Source: JBCCXZ01 sp965228005
GTDB taxonomy: Bacteria; Planctomycetota; Planctomycetia; Pirellulales; Lacipirellulaceae
DNA: 64,000 nucleotides
Direction: 5' to 3'
NCBI GenBank assembly: GCA_965228005.1
Contig: CBDDGV010000003.1
Coordinates: 248,001-312,000, forward strand
Numbering within the stretch: position 1 is the stretch's first letter; every line of letters begins with the position of its first letter. Shown one piece after another: positions 8,810 to 19,502 of this stretch. The notes beneath the pieces are model-generated. The model saw nothing but the letters and a program-made list of their open reading frames with translations, was not told the DNA's origin and made no database searches. Position numbers and translations under genes: made by a program.

Positions 8810-9094
8810 ATGAAACTCCGCTTCTATCGCGATCCAGAGAGCGGAGAACCCCACGTCTTCGAGCATGGCGTGAGTGAGACCGAAGTATCCGAAGTGCTTC
8901 GAGGACCGAGTGAGGATCGGGCTGGCAGAGAAGGTTCGAGGATTGCCATAGGCAAAACGAGGGCGGGCCGCCTGCTCAAGGTGGTTTACATCCCCGACGC
9001 GGATCCGGAAAGTGTGTTTGTCATCACAGCGTATGACGTGACTGGTAAGGCGCGTGCCGCTTACCGTCGCCGAAGGCGCAGGAGACCCAGATGA
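8810..9094 (+). CDS. BrnT/DUF4258-like small protein, putative toxin
   Basis: A 94-residue basic protein. The central pattern (FEHGVSETEVSEVL, GSRIAIGKTRAGRLLKVVYI, VFVITAYDVTGKARAAYRRR) matches the compact RelE-like fold of BrnT/DUF4258-type proteins: a short strand, a helix with HGV, then a hairpin ending in the ITAY strand and an Arg-rich tail. It overlaps the next small gene by 4 nt (ATGA), the arrangement usual for toxin-antitoxin operons. Ribonuclease activity is inferred from the fold only. Such pairs are common, often in multiple chromosomal copies, in planctomycetes and cyanobacteria. Confidence 0.6.
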   Translation: MKLRFYRDPESGEPHVFEHGVSETEVSEVLRGPSEDRAGREGSRIAIGKTRAGRLLKVVYIPDADPESVFVITAYDVTGKARAAYRRRRRRRPR

Positions 9095-9294
9095 GCGAAG
9101 AAACCTATCCGCCTGGTTGGGATGCTGATCGGGTGCGCCGAGTCCTCGAACACTACGAGAGCCAGACCGAAGACGAAGCGGTTGCCGAAGACGAAGCGGC
9201 GTTCGCCGATCATCCCGAAACTGTGGTTAGCGTCCCCATCGACTTGATGCCGCAGATACGGGAGCTCATCAGTAAACACTCTGCCCGCGAGTAG
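9091..9294 (+). CDS. Small acidic partner of the BrnT-like protein, putative antitoxin
   Basis: A 67-residue acidic protein. It overlaps the upstream toxin-like gene by 4 nt. The N-terminal half (DADRVRRVLEHYESQTEDEAVAEDEAA pattern) is helical and acidic; the C-terminal half (VVSVPIDLMPQIRELISKH) looks like a beta strand plus helix. The toxin-first order fits BrnTA-like systems, but no DNA-binding motif is clear. Assignment as antitoxin is based on size, charge and coupling. Confidence 0.55.
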   Translation: MSEETYPPGWDADRVRRVLEHYESQTEDEAVAEDEAAFADHPETVVSVPIDLMPQIRELISKHSARE

Positions 9295-9334
9295 GCCCAG
9301 GATACGCCACGCTGCCTAGCGAGACCCCACAGTC

Positions 9335-9598
9335 ATGGACCCAAAGCACCTGCAAGCGACCCTCCAGAAGCTCCACGAAGAGCTCGAAGGCATGGAGAAG
9401 GTCGACGACAGCACCCGCGCTATGCTCGCGACGCTGACCGCGGACATCCAGCGGGTGCTCGGCGAGAGCGGCGACTCCGGCGAGGAGTCGCTCGCCGACC
9501 GGGTCGAGGACGTCGTGCAGGAGTTCGGGGCCGAGCACCCCCGGTTGGCGGCGGCGCTCAACCAGGTTTCTTCCGCATTGGCGAACCTCGGCATCTAG
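9335..9598 (+). CDS. DUF4404 family protein
   Basis: An 87-residue cytosolic, helical protein with the DUF4404 pattern (LQATLQKLHEELEGM, LADRVEDVVQEFGAEHPRLAAALNQVSSALANLGI). The function of the family is unknown. It lies alone, 40 nt after the toxin-antitoxin-like pair, on the same strand. Confidence 0.75.
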   Translation: MDPKHLQATLQKLHEELEGMEKVDDSTRAMLATLTADIQRVLGESGDSGEESLADRVEDVVQEFGAEHPRLAAALNQVSSALANLGI

Positions 9599-9765
9599 CC
9601 AGGACCGGGATTTACCTCTCGAAAGAGGGCTAGCAGTTGCACGCCGCGGTTGCGCACGTGATACTTCTAGGAGCGGGGCGACGCGCGTGTTCCCCCGGCA
9701 ACGCCCAGGCAGGGGCGGTGCACCACGGTCAGGGTCGACGCCACTCCGCACCCGGAGCACCCCAA

Positions 9766-10149
9766 ATGATCCGCACCCGTTCCCTCTGCAGAGCCGTCTT
9801 AGGCGTCGCCGCGGCGGCCGCCCTGTCGACAGCAGCCCACACCGCCTCGGCGCAGTTTGTCCCCACGGTTGTCTACCGGCCGGTGATCGCGCCGGTTCCC
9901 GTTGCCCAACCGGTGGTCGTGGCCCGGCCCGTCGTAGCGGGGCCGGTGTACACGACTTCGTACTACGCACCGACCACGGCTTACTACGCGCCCGTGGCGG
10001 CGCCCGCGGTCGCGTCGACGGTGGTGTACCATCCGACGACCCGCGTGACGACCCGCCGGCGGCCGATCCTCGGCGGCACGGTTACCCGTTTCCGGCCCGG
10101 TCCCGCGGTGCCCGTGGTCTACTCGGCCCCGGTGGTGGTAGGCTACTAG
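9766..10149 (+). CDS. Small exported Val/Pro/Tyr-rich protein
   Basis: A 127-residue protein with a signal peptide (about residues 1-28, ending ASA). The mature part is built of short repeats such as VYRPV, PVAQPVVVARPVVAGPV and YYAP, followed by TTRVTTRRR and a Tyr at the C-terminus. It could be a cell-surface or matrix protein. No family recognised. The ATG at 9766 is chosen because the signal peptide begins there; the frame is open to 9637 but that part does not look coding. Confidence 0.6.
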   Translation: MIRTRSLCRAVLGVAAAAALSTAAHTASAQFVPTVVYRPVIAPVPVAQPVVVARPVVAGPVYTTSYYAPTTAYYAPVAAPAVASTVVYHPTTRVTTRRRPILGGTVTRFRPGPAVPVVYSAPVVVGY

Positions 10150-10239
10150 GCGTCTGTCAGGGGGCGCCTCTGCTGAGCGGGCCGCTGGCCTGAGCGATCG
10201 GCTCGCCCCGACCGACGCCCGACCACCTCCGCCCGCTAC

Positions 10240-12882
10240 ATGGCCGAACTCAAGTCATTCCTGTTCACCGACATCTGCGGCAGCGTAAGTCTCAAGGACG
10301 AGATGACCGGCCGGAGCGTCACCGAGCGGGACATGGCGTTCATCAACGAGATCCTCACGCCGCACCGTGAACGGATCGAGGAGCGGCTGGCCGAGTTCGG
10401 CGGCCGGGTGGTCTCGACCGCGGGCGACGGGCACTTCCTGGCGTTCCCGAACACGATCGCCGCCGCGCAGTGGGCGGTCGAGGTCCAGCGGAGCCACCGC
10501 GACGAGCCGATCGACACGCCCAGCGGCGGGCGGGTCGAGGTGCGCATCAGCATGCACGTCGGCGTGCCGCAGGTGGACCCGGGCGACCCGGACAACTTCG
10601 TCGGCAAGACGGTCGACTACGCCGCCCGGCTGAACGACTACGCCACGGCCGACCAGATCCTGGTGTCGCGGAGCGTGATGGCGATCCTCGACGACATCGG
10701 GCTGGACGGCGTCGTGTTCCACTCGCACGGCCGGCACCACCTCAAGGGCATCGGCCGCGTCGAGGTCTACGAGTTGCTCTTCGACGACCAGCCGGCGCAG
10801 AAGCTCCGCGAGCGGCCCAAGAGCCACTCGCACCGCGAGTGGACGGTGGTTCCCACCATCGGGTTCGAGGGCGGCGGCGGGTCGTCCGGGGCGGGCGGAG
10901 CCTCGGCGACCGCGGTCCCGGCGCTGCAACGGGTCGGCAACTACGAGCTGGAAGAACTGCTCGGCAGCGGCGGCATGGGCGACGTCTACAAGGGGCGCCA
11001 CCAGCAGTTCAACCGCGTGCGGGCGATCAAGGTCATCAAGCCGCAGCTCGTCGCCGCGGGCAACCAGGAGGTGGTCCGCCGGTTCTACCAAGAGATCAAG
11101 GCGATCGGCGCCCTGGAGCACCAGAACATCGTGGTGGCGATCGACTCCTCGGCTCCCACCGACCGGGTGCACTACCTGGTGATGGAGCACATCGAGGGCG
11201 TCGGGCTCGACGACCTGCTCGACCAACGGGGCACGCTCTCGCCGGCCGACGCCTGCGAGATCATCCGACAGGCCGCCCGCGGGCTGCAGTTCATCCACAA
11301 GAACGGCATGGTCCACCGCGACCTGAAGCCCTCGAACCTGATGATCACCGCCGTCGACGCCGACGCCGTGCCGGGCACGTCCACAACGCACGCCGAGTCG
11401 GAGGGCCAGTACGGTCTGGTGAAGATCCTGGACCTGGGGCTCGCGCTCTTGGCCGGCGACCGCCAGGACCGGCTTACGCTGTACGACAACAAAGCGATGG
11501 GCACCGGCATGTACATGTCGCCCGAGCAGTGGAAGACCACTTCGGTCGACATCCGGGCCGACATCTACAGCCTCGGCTGCACGCTCTACCACCTGCTCGC
11601 CGGGAGCCCGCCGTTCGCAGACTCGGACCTGCGGCCGGAGAAGGCGCACGAGAAGTCGCGGGTGCCGCCGCTGCCCTCGTCGTCCGGCGTGCCGCGTCGG
11701 CTGTGGGACGTATTGCGGAAGATGCTCGCCAAGAAGGCCGACGAACGCTACGCGACCCCCGCCGAGGTGTCGGCGGCCCTGGCGCCCTTTACCGAGGGGC
11801 ACAACCTCGTGGGGTTGCTGCGGGAGTACGTCGACCCCGACGCCGACACCGCGATGCACACCCGCACCCGTCCCGACACGCAGACGGGCGTCGACACGTG
11901 GCTCTCCAAGGCAACGGTCATGGGCCCTTCGCGTCGCTGGCTGCTCGGGCGGGCCTTGCCGATCGCCGCGGTGCTGGCTGTGGTCGTAGGCGGAGGTTGG
12001 TCGGTGTACTCCAACCTCCTGAAACGCATCACCGAGGACACCGAGCGGACGCTGACCGCGCTCGCTAAGAACGCGGCGGAAGACTCCTTGGCCGACGCGA
12101 TCGAAGAGCGTATCGAAGTACTTCAGCGGGCGGCCGAGGAAGAGAAGTTTGTCGCCGCCTTCGAGGCCGTGAAAGGTGTGCCTAGCATCGATCAACCGGC
12201 TGAGGGCCTGCAATTCTGGCTGGGTCGGAAGTACATCGACTACAGCGATTACCAGCCGAGCAGCCTGTTCGTGACCGACGCGAAGGGCACGCAGCTCGGC
12301 CGCAGCCCGGAGAAAGAGACGATCGGCCAGGTATTCGCGTCGCGCGACTACTTCCACGGCGGGGGCCGGGACTTGACGCCGGAAGAAGCTGAAGAGGCAG
12401 AGCCGATCACCGAGCCGAACCTGTCGTCGGTCTACGCCAGCAGCCAGACCAAGGAGTACAAGGTCGCGCTGTCCGTGCCGATCCGACTGCCCGGCCAGAG
12501 TGAGGTCAGCGGCGTCCTCGCCATGTCGCTGGAGATCGACAGCTTCTCGTCCATCGAGGAGAAAAAAGTCGCAGGCAATCAGGTGGTGCTGATCGACCTC
12601 CGCGAGTCGTATCTTGAAGGGGGCCAGCCTCAGCGCGGGTTGATCCTGCACCACTCCGAGCGGCGCTCCCGTGAACGGGACGTTAGGCGCGTCGACGACA
12701 AGGTCCTCCAAGCGATGCGCGCCAAGCGGAACGGCTTCGTTTCCGGTTACCGAGACCCTTATGACTCGACCCGAGCCCGGTACTGGGGCGCTTACTACGA
12801 CGTTCCTGGTACTTGGCACGAAGGCATCGACGACGGAGAACCCGCCGGCTGGGTGGTGCTCGTGCAACAGCCGATGCCTTAG
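10240..12882 (+). CDS. Class III nucleotidyl cyclase / Ser-Thr protein kinase / extracytoplasmic sensor fusion
   Basis: An 880-residue signalling protein with three modules. Residues 1-190 resemble a class III adenylate/guanylate cyclase (FTDICGS, STAGDGHFLAF, VGKTVDYAARLNDYATADQILVS). Residues about 232-520 are a Hanks-type kinase with GSGGMGDVYKG, AIKVIK, HRDLKPSN (about 359) and DLGLA in place of DFG. A membrane helix at about 571-593 leads to a 290-residue C-terminal domain that looks like a Cache-type ligand sensor (LFVTDAKGTQLGRSPE, GQVFASRDYF, VALSVPIRLPG). In the cyclase, the Asn that usually stabilises the transition state (VNxAARL) is Asp and a Lys before GDG is absent, so activity or substrate may differ. 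Kinase residues look intact. It overlaps the convergent next gene by 4 nt. Confidence 0.85.
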   Translation: MAELKSFLFTDICGSVSLKDEMTGRSVTERDMAFINEILTPHRERIEERLAEFGGRVVSTAGDGHFLAFPNTIAAAQWAVEVQRSHRDEPIDTPSGGRVEVRISMHVGVPQVDPGDPDNFVGKTVDYAARLNDYATADQILVSRSVMAILDDIGLDGVVFHSHGRHHLKGIGRVEVYELLFDDQPAQKLRERPKSHSHREWTVVPTIGFEGGGGSSGAGGASATAVPALQRVGNYELEELLGSGGMGDVYKGRHQQFNRVRAIKVIKPQLVAAGNQEVVRRFYQEIKAIGALEHQNIVVAIDSSAPTDRVHYLVMEHIEGVGLDDLLDQRGTLSPADACEIIRQAARGLQFIHKNGMVHRDLKPSNLMITAVDADAVPGTSTTHAESEGQYGLVKILDLGLALLAGDRQDRLTLYDNKAMGTGMYMSPEQWKTTSVDIRADIYSLGCTLYHLLAGSPPFADSDLRPEKAHEKSRVPPLPSSSGVPRRLWDVLRKMLAKKADERYATPAEVSAALAPFTEGHNLVGLLREYVDPDADTAMHTRTRPDTQTGVDTWLSKATVMGPSRRWLLGRALPIAAVLAVVVGGGWSVYSNLLKRITEDTERTLTALAKNAAEDSLADAIEERIEVLQRAAEEEKFVAAFEAVKGVPSIDQPAEGLQFWLGRKYIDYSDYQPSSLFVTDAKGTQLGRSPEKETIGQVFASRDYFHGGGRDLTPEEAEEAEPITEPNLSSVYASSQTKEYKVALSVPIRLPGQSEVSGVLAMSLEIDSFSSIEEKKVAGNQVVLIDLRESYLEGGQPQRGLILHHSERRSRERDVRRVDDKVLQAMRAKRNGFVSGYRDPYDSTRARYWGAYYDVPGTWHEGIDDGEPAGWVVLVQQPMP

Positions 12883-13946
12883 CCGTCTTCGGGCTCGGAG
12901 GTCGGCGGCAGCAGCCGGGTCACGCTCCCGGCGACAAGGTGTTGCAGCAGCGTCGCGAGCATAATGACCAGCAGGACCCGGGGCTGCCCCGAGAGCAGCT
13001 CGCCGGCCAGCACCAGCGCCAGCCCGGTGTGCTTCATGCTCAGCCCGAACAGCAACGCCCGGCGTATCTGCGCCGGGAGCAGCGCCACCCGCGACACGAT
13101 TGCCGCGACGGCCAGGCCGACGACCGAGATCAGCGTCGCGAGGGTCACCGGCAGCACGAGCGTGGCGAACGACTCCTCCGCGACGAGTTGCGGCATCGCC
13201 AGCGACGCGTTGGCGTAGTTCAGCAGCAGGATCGTGGAGACCGTCGTCGCGCGGAGCCAGGGTCGGGCGCGGGCCACAAGGTCGGGGCCGGCCAGCAGGG
13301 CGGCCGCCATTCCGCCGACCGACGGCAGGATCACCCACACGATGAACCGCGAGCCGGAGAAGTCGGTGACCACCCGGCTGATGCTCTCGGTCGATTCGGG
13401 CGAGAGCGCGAAGCCCATCAGCCGCAGCACCTGCGGGGTGGCCACGGGGCTGACCAGGATGGAGAGCACGACCAGCGCTAACGAGAACGCGGTGTTCCCC
13501 TCGGCGGTCTGCGTCCAGCCGACCGAAGAGTTGGCGACCGGCATCGCCGCCACCAACGCCAGCCCGACCATCATGCCGGAGGTCGAGGCCTGCCAGAACA
13601 TCTGGGGCATCGTCAGGCCGAGCAGCGCGACGAACAAGGCCGGCCCCACCCACACCGCCGCGAGGCTCACCGCCAGCAGGCCCGGGCGTTCGAGCAGGTG
13701 GACCGCCTCGCGCCAGCGGATGAGCGCCGCGGCGCAGAACAGCAGCAGCGCAATCAGCAGCATCGGCGCCCGCACCGTGTCGCCGTCGGCCGCGCGGAAC
13801 GAGAGGTTGCGGATCTCCAGCCCCGGCCCCGGCGCGACGGCCGCCAGGGCGTAGCACCCCACTAGCAGCCACAGCACGCGGTGGTGAAGCCACTCTACGA
13901 CGCGATCGATGGCGGCTTCGCGGGGGCTAGCTTCCTTGGGCGGCAT
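12879..13946 (-). CDS. Bile acid:sodium symporter (BASS) family transporter
   Basis: A 355-residue integral membrane protein with about ten hydrophobic segments. Signature regions are GLALVAAMPVANSSVGWT, GNTAFSLALVVLSILVSP and LFGLSMKHTGLALVLA, which match the two crossed helix repeats of the BASS family. It would move organic anions with sodium across the inner membrane; the substrate is unknown. The ATG at 13946 (MPPKEASPREAAID) is preferred over the frame-open start at 14039, whose extra 31 residues look non-coding. Tail-to-tail overlap of 4 nt with the cyclase/kinase gene. Confidence 0.75.
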   Translation of the reverse strand: MPPKEASPREAAIDRVVEWLHHRVLWLLVGCYALAAVAPGPGLEIRNLSFRAADGDTVRAPMLLIALLLFCAAALIRWREAVHLLERPGLLAVSLAAVWVGPALFVALLGLTMPQMFWQASTSGMMVGLALVAAMPVANSSVGWTQTAEGNTAFSLALVVLSILVSPVATPQVLRLMGFALSPESTESISRVVTDFSGSRFIVWVILPSVGGMAAALLAGPDLVARARPWLRATTVSTILLLNYANASLAMPQLVAEESFATLVLPVTLATLISVVGLAVAAIVSRVALLPAQIRRALLFGLSMKHTGLALVLAGELLSGQPRVLLVIMLATLLQHLVAGSVTRLLPPTSEPEDG

Positions 13947-14152
13947 ACGCTGCGTGGTAGGGATCGGGCGGGCACTGGGGCTTGCCGCCGTAGGATAGCA
14001 GACCCCGCCCAGCGCCGCAGTGTTGCTGCGAGGCCGCAACGCGGGCGCCCGAACCGTGGGCCGCGGAGTGTGTCCGCTCGGTAGAGGCTGCGGTACACTA
14101 GGGTTCCCGCCTCGCTCCCCCCTCCGACCGCTCCCCGCCCCAGGCCCGCCTC

Positions 14153-15454
14153 GTGTCGACCGTCGCCGAAGCCCCCGATTCTGCCGAGCTCTTGGCGATC
14201 GACGAAGAACAGCCCTCGGGGTTGTTCTACGGCTGGGTGATGGCGGGGCTCGCGACGCTAGTGCTGCTGGCGAGCACGCCGGGCCAGACGTTCGGCGTGG
14301 CGTTCTTCAACGAACACTTCCGTTCCGTCTGCGGGTTGAGCACCACGGGCATCGCGGCCGTGTACCTGACCGCCACGGTCGTCGCCTCATTGGCTGTGCC
14401 GTACCTGGGCGCGATGAGCGACCGGTTGGGCCTCCGCCGCACGGTGCTGCTCGCGGTCTCGGCGATGGCGTTGCTCTGCGTGCTGGGATCCGCGGTCAAC
14501 AACCTCGCGACACTGTTCGTATTCTACCTGCTGATGCGGTCGGTCGGCCCGGGCTGGCTGACGCTGTTGGCCAACAACACGCTGGCCAACTGGTTCGAGC
14601 GGCGGCTCGGCGTCGCCAGCGGGGCGATGCAGCTCGGCATGGCGCTCTCCATCGGCGTGGTGCCCACGGCCATCGTGACACTGATCGACGTGTTCGGCTG
14701 GCGTGGCGCGTACGTCGCCCTGGCCGCGGCCATCGCCGCCGTGCTTATTCCTCTAGTGCTGCTGTTCTACCGGGAGTGCCCACGGGAGGTCGGCGAGGTC
14801 CGCGACGGCAGCCGTGCACGCATCAAGAGGCTGCGGAAGCACGGCGTCGAGGCCGACCCGCACCCCAGCCGCGGCTACACGCTCGCGGAGGCCCGCTCGA
14901 CGCGGGCGTACTGGCTGCTGCTGCTCGCCGCCGCGACCTGGGCCGGCGTCGGCACGGGGCTGATCTTCCACATCAACGCCCTGTTCGACGAGCTCGGCCT
15001 CTCCAAGGGCGAGGCGAAGTTTGCGCTCACCGTGCTGGCTTGCGGCATGGGCACGATGCAGGTGCTCGGCGGGCTGCTCGCCGACCGCATCCCTGGGCGG
15101 CTGATGCTCTCGGGCGCCGTGTCCGCGATCGCCGCGACGTGTTTTTCGATCGCCGTACTGGGCAAGCCCGGCGCCTTCCTCGGCTACGCGCTGTTCGGCT
15201 TGGGGCAGGGGACCATGACGGTGATCGTCGGCACGATCTGGCCGCGGTACTTCGGCCGCACGCACCTGGGCCGCATCCGGGGCACTTCGCTCACCGCCGC
15301 GATCGGCGGCAGCAGCCTAGGTCCGTTGGTGATGGGCGTCAGCGCCGACTACCTGGGCGGCTTCACCCCGTCGCTGTGGGCGATGGGATTCTTCGCCGCG
15401 GCGGTCTCCGCCGCCTGCCTGGCAGCCGCCAACCCCGGGCCGGTTGAGGCCTAG
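14153..15454 (+). CDS. MFS transporter
   Basis: A 433-residue protein with twelve predicted membrane segments in two halves and a central cytosolic loop (about residues 205-245). Major facilitator marks are GAMSDRLGLRRT in the loop after helix 2 and GGLLADRIPGRLML in the second half. It resembles the oxalate/formate-type and monocarboxylate MFS branch, judged by the FYGWVMAGLATLVL opening. The GTG at 14153 gives a natural N-terminus; no strong ribosome site is seen. Substrate not predicted. Confidence 0.85.
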   Translation: MSTVAEAPDSAELLAIDEEQPSGLFYGWVMAGLATLVLLASTPGQTFGVAFFNEHFRSVCGLSTTGIAAVYLTATVVASLAVPYLGAMSDRLGLRRTVLLAVSAMALLCVLGSAVNNLATLFVFYLLMRSVGPGWLTLLANNTLANWFERRLGVASGAMQLGMALSIGVVPTAIVTLIDVFGWRGAYVALAAAIAAVLIPLVLLFYRECPREVGEVRDGSRARIKRLRKHGVEADPHPSRGYTLAEARSTRAYWLLLLAAATWAGVGTGLIFHINALFDELGLSKGEAKFALTVLACGMGTMQVLGGLLADRIPGRLMLSGAVSAIAATCFSIAVLGKPGAFLGYALFGLGQGTMTVIVGTIWPRYFGRTHLGRIRGTSLTAAIGGSSLGPLVMGVSADYLGGFTPSLWAMGFFAAAVSAACLAAANPGPVEA

Positions 15455-15479
15455 TCTCTTGGCTAGTTTGCTCGATTGA

Positions 15480-15661
15480 CGGGAAGGAGATGGGGGGATT
15501 CTGGGGATGAAGGGGGACAGAAGGGAGAAGAATGTGGGAGGTCTATTTGGGGCCGATACCCGAAAAAGGGGCGGGGTGTAATCGGCGTCGGAGACGCCTC
15601 CCACAATCTTCCCGTCTTTCATCCCCCGTATCTCCAACCATCTCCCCATCCGCTTCTCCTC
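15480..15661. repeat. Nested inverted-repeat element upstream of alaS
   Basis: Outer arms are related to GGAGATGGGGGGATTCTGGG on the left (15486 onward) and their imperfect complement on the right (CATCCCCCGTATCTCCAACC at 15620 onward). Inside them sits a second inverted pair: GTGGGAGGTCTATTTGGGGC (from 15534) and the AATCGGCGTCGGAGACGCCT unit ending CCCACAAT (15580-15607). The same arrangement occurs at 22038-22232. It fills most of the 303-bp space between the MFS gene and alaS and has no coding sequence. Confidence 0.75.
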
Positions 15662-15757
15662 AATGCGACTTGCACCCGCTTGAGCGGCGGTAGTGCTCTC
15701 CCCGGGGGGCAGATATCATCTGGGCTTCGGCGACCGCTACTCCTACCCCGGGCGACT

Positions 15758-18577
<2,820 letters not shown>

Positions 18578-18610
18578 CTTGAACCCATACCTAACGAGAA
18601 GGAGTCTCCC

Positions 18611-18895
18611 ATGATCACCGTCGGCATGAACTACAAAGTGATCGAAGGCAAGCAGGCTAGTTTCGAGGAGAAGTTTGCCGCGGTAATCGACGCCCTCAAC
18701 GCGGCGGAGGGGCACTCCTCCAGCACGCTCTGGAAAGATGTCGCCGACGGGGCGTCGTACCTCATCACCAGCGAGTGGTCCGACGAGGCCGCCTTCGGCA
18801 ACTTCATCCGCAGCGAGGCCTTCCGGGCCGTCACCAATTGGGGCAAGGAGGAAATCCTCGCCGGCCGGCCCCAGCACAAGGTTTACAAGCAGTAG
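18611..18895 (+). CDS. Antibiotic biosynthesis monooxygenase (ABM) domain protein
   Basis: A 94-residue alpha/beta-barrel protein: MITVGMNYKVIEGKQASFEEKF is the first strand and helix, and the rest (SSTLWKDVADGASYLITSEW, FRSEAF-like region, NWGKEE) fits the ABM dimeric ferredoxin-like fold. Related proteins act on small aromatic substrates or haem-like compounds, but here no catalytic residues can be named. GAGAAGGAG lies before the ATG, a strong ribosome site. It begins 33 nt after alaS on the same strand. Confidence 0.8.
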   Translation: MITVGMNYKVIEGKQASFEEKFAAVIDALNAAEGHSSSTLWKDVADGASYLITSEWSDEAAFGNFIRSEAFRAVTNWGKEEILAGRPQHKVYKQ

Positions 18896-19082
18896 CCCCC
18901 GCTCTGCCCGGCAGCCGGACCTAAGGCATTGCTAGCGTTCGGATTTCGAAAGAAAAACTTGCGTTGCCTAAAGGCGGCCTGTCTGACTACGATCAAGAGG
19001 TTAGGGCAACCCGCAACCAGGAAGGCGCAACGCAGCGGGATGCCCGGAGCATCTCTTCTTCTCTTGTTTGGGGGGCGTGATC

Positions 19083-19493
19083 ATGGTCGATCGGCAACTG
19101 GAACACGGTATGCGGACAGGTTTTTCGGACCCGGCTCAGGGCGACGGCACCCGGCGGTGGCGCGTCGACCGAGGGCCGGACTGGCTGTTTGTGAGGCTCG
19201 ACGCTAGCGAGGAGAACATCGACGGGCTGGCCGACCGCCTATGGTCGCTCTTGGACCAGCACTTCATCTACCGGCTCGTGCTGGAGATGGACGACGTCGA
19301 CTTCCTCCCGAGCCGCATGATGGGCCAACTCATCATGCTGCAGAAGCGCGTGATGCAGCACGATGGCGCCCTGCGGCTGTGCGGGGTCTCGCCGAGCTGT
19401 GCCGAGGCGTTGCACCTCTGCCGGCTCGACCGGGCGTTGCCGTCGTACCGCTCGCGTGTGGACGCGGTGCAGGGGCACCTGGTCGGAGTCTAG
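19083..19493 (+). CDS. STAS-domain protein (anti-sigma-factor antagonist-like)
   Basis: A 136-residue protein. After a polar N-terminus the fold follows the STAS pattern: a strand (WLFVRLDA), helix, then LVLEMDDVDFLPSRMMGQLIML, where the usual phosphorylatable Ser of anti-anti-sigma factors sits near DVDFLPSR, followed by HDGALRLCGVSPSCAEALHLCRLDRALP. Such proteins act in partner-switching regulation. The ATG at 19083 follows a run of G residues that could serve as ribosome site; GTG at 19077 is an alternative. No kinase or sigma gene is adjacent. Confidence 0.75.
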   Translation: MVDRQLEHGMRTGFSDPAQGDGTRRWRVDRGPDWLFVRLDASEENIDGLADRLWSLLDQHFIYRLVLEMDDVDFLPSRMMGQLIMLQKRVMQHDGALRLCGVSPSCAEALHLCRLDRALPSYRSRVDAVQGHLVGV

Positions 19494-19502
19494 GGCCGAG
19501 CG

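Noticed and set aside
10255..13893. 1212-codon open frame on the minus strand
   Set aside because: It runs antisense through the cyclase/kinase gene; the translation is Arg/Val/Asp-rich with no domains. High GC makes such frames common.
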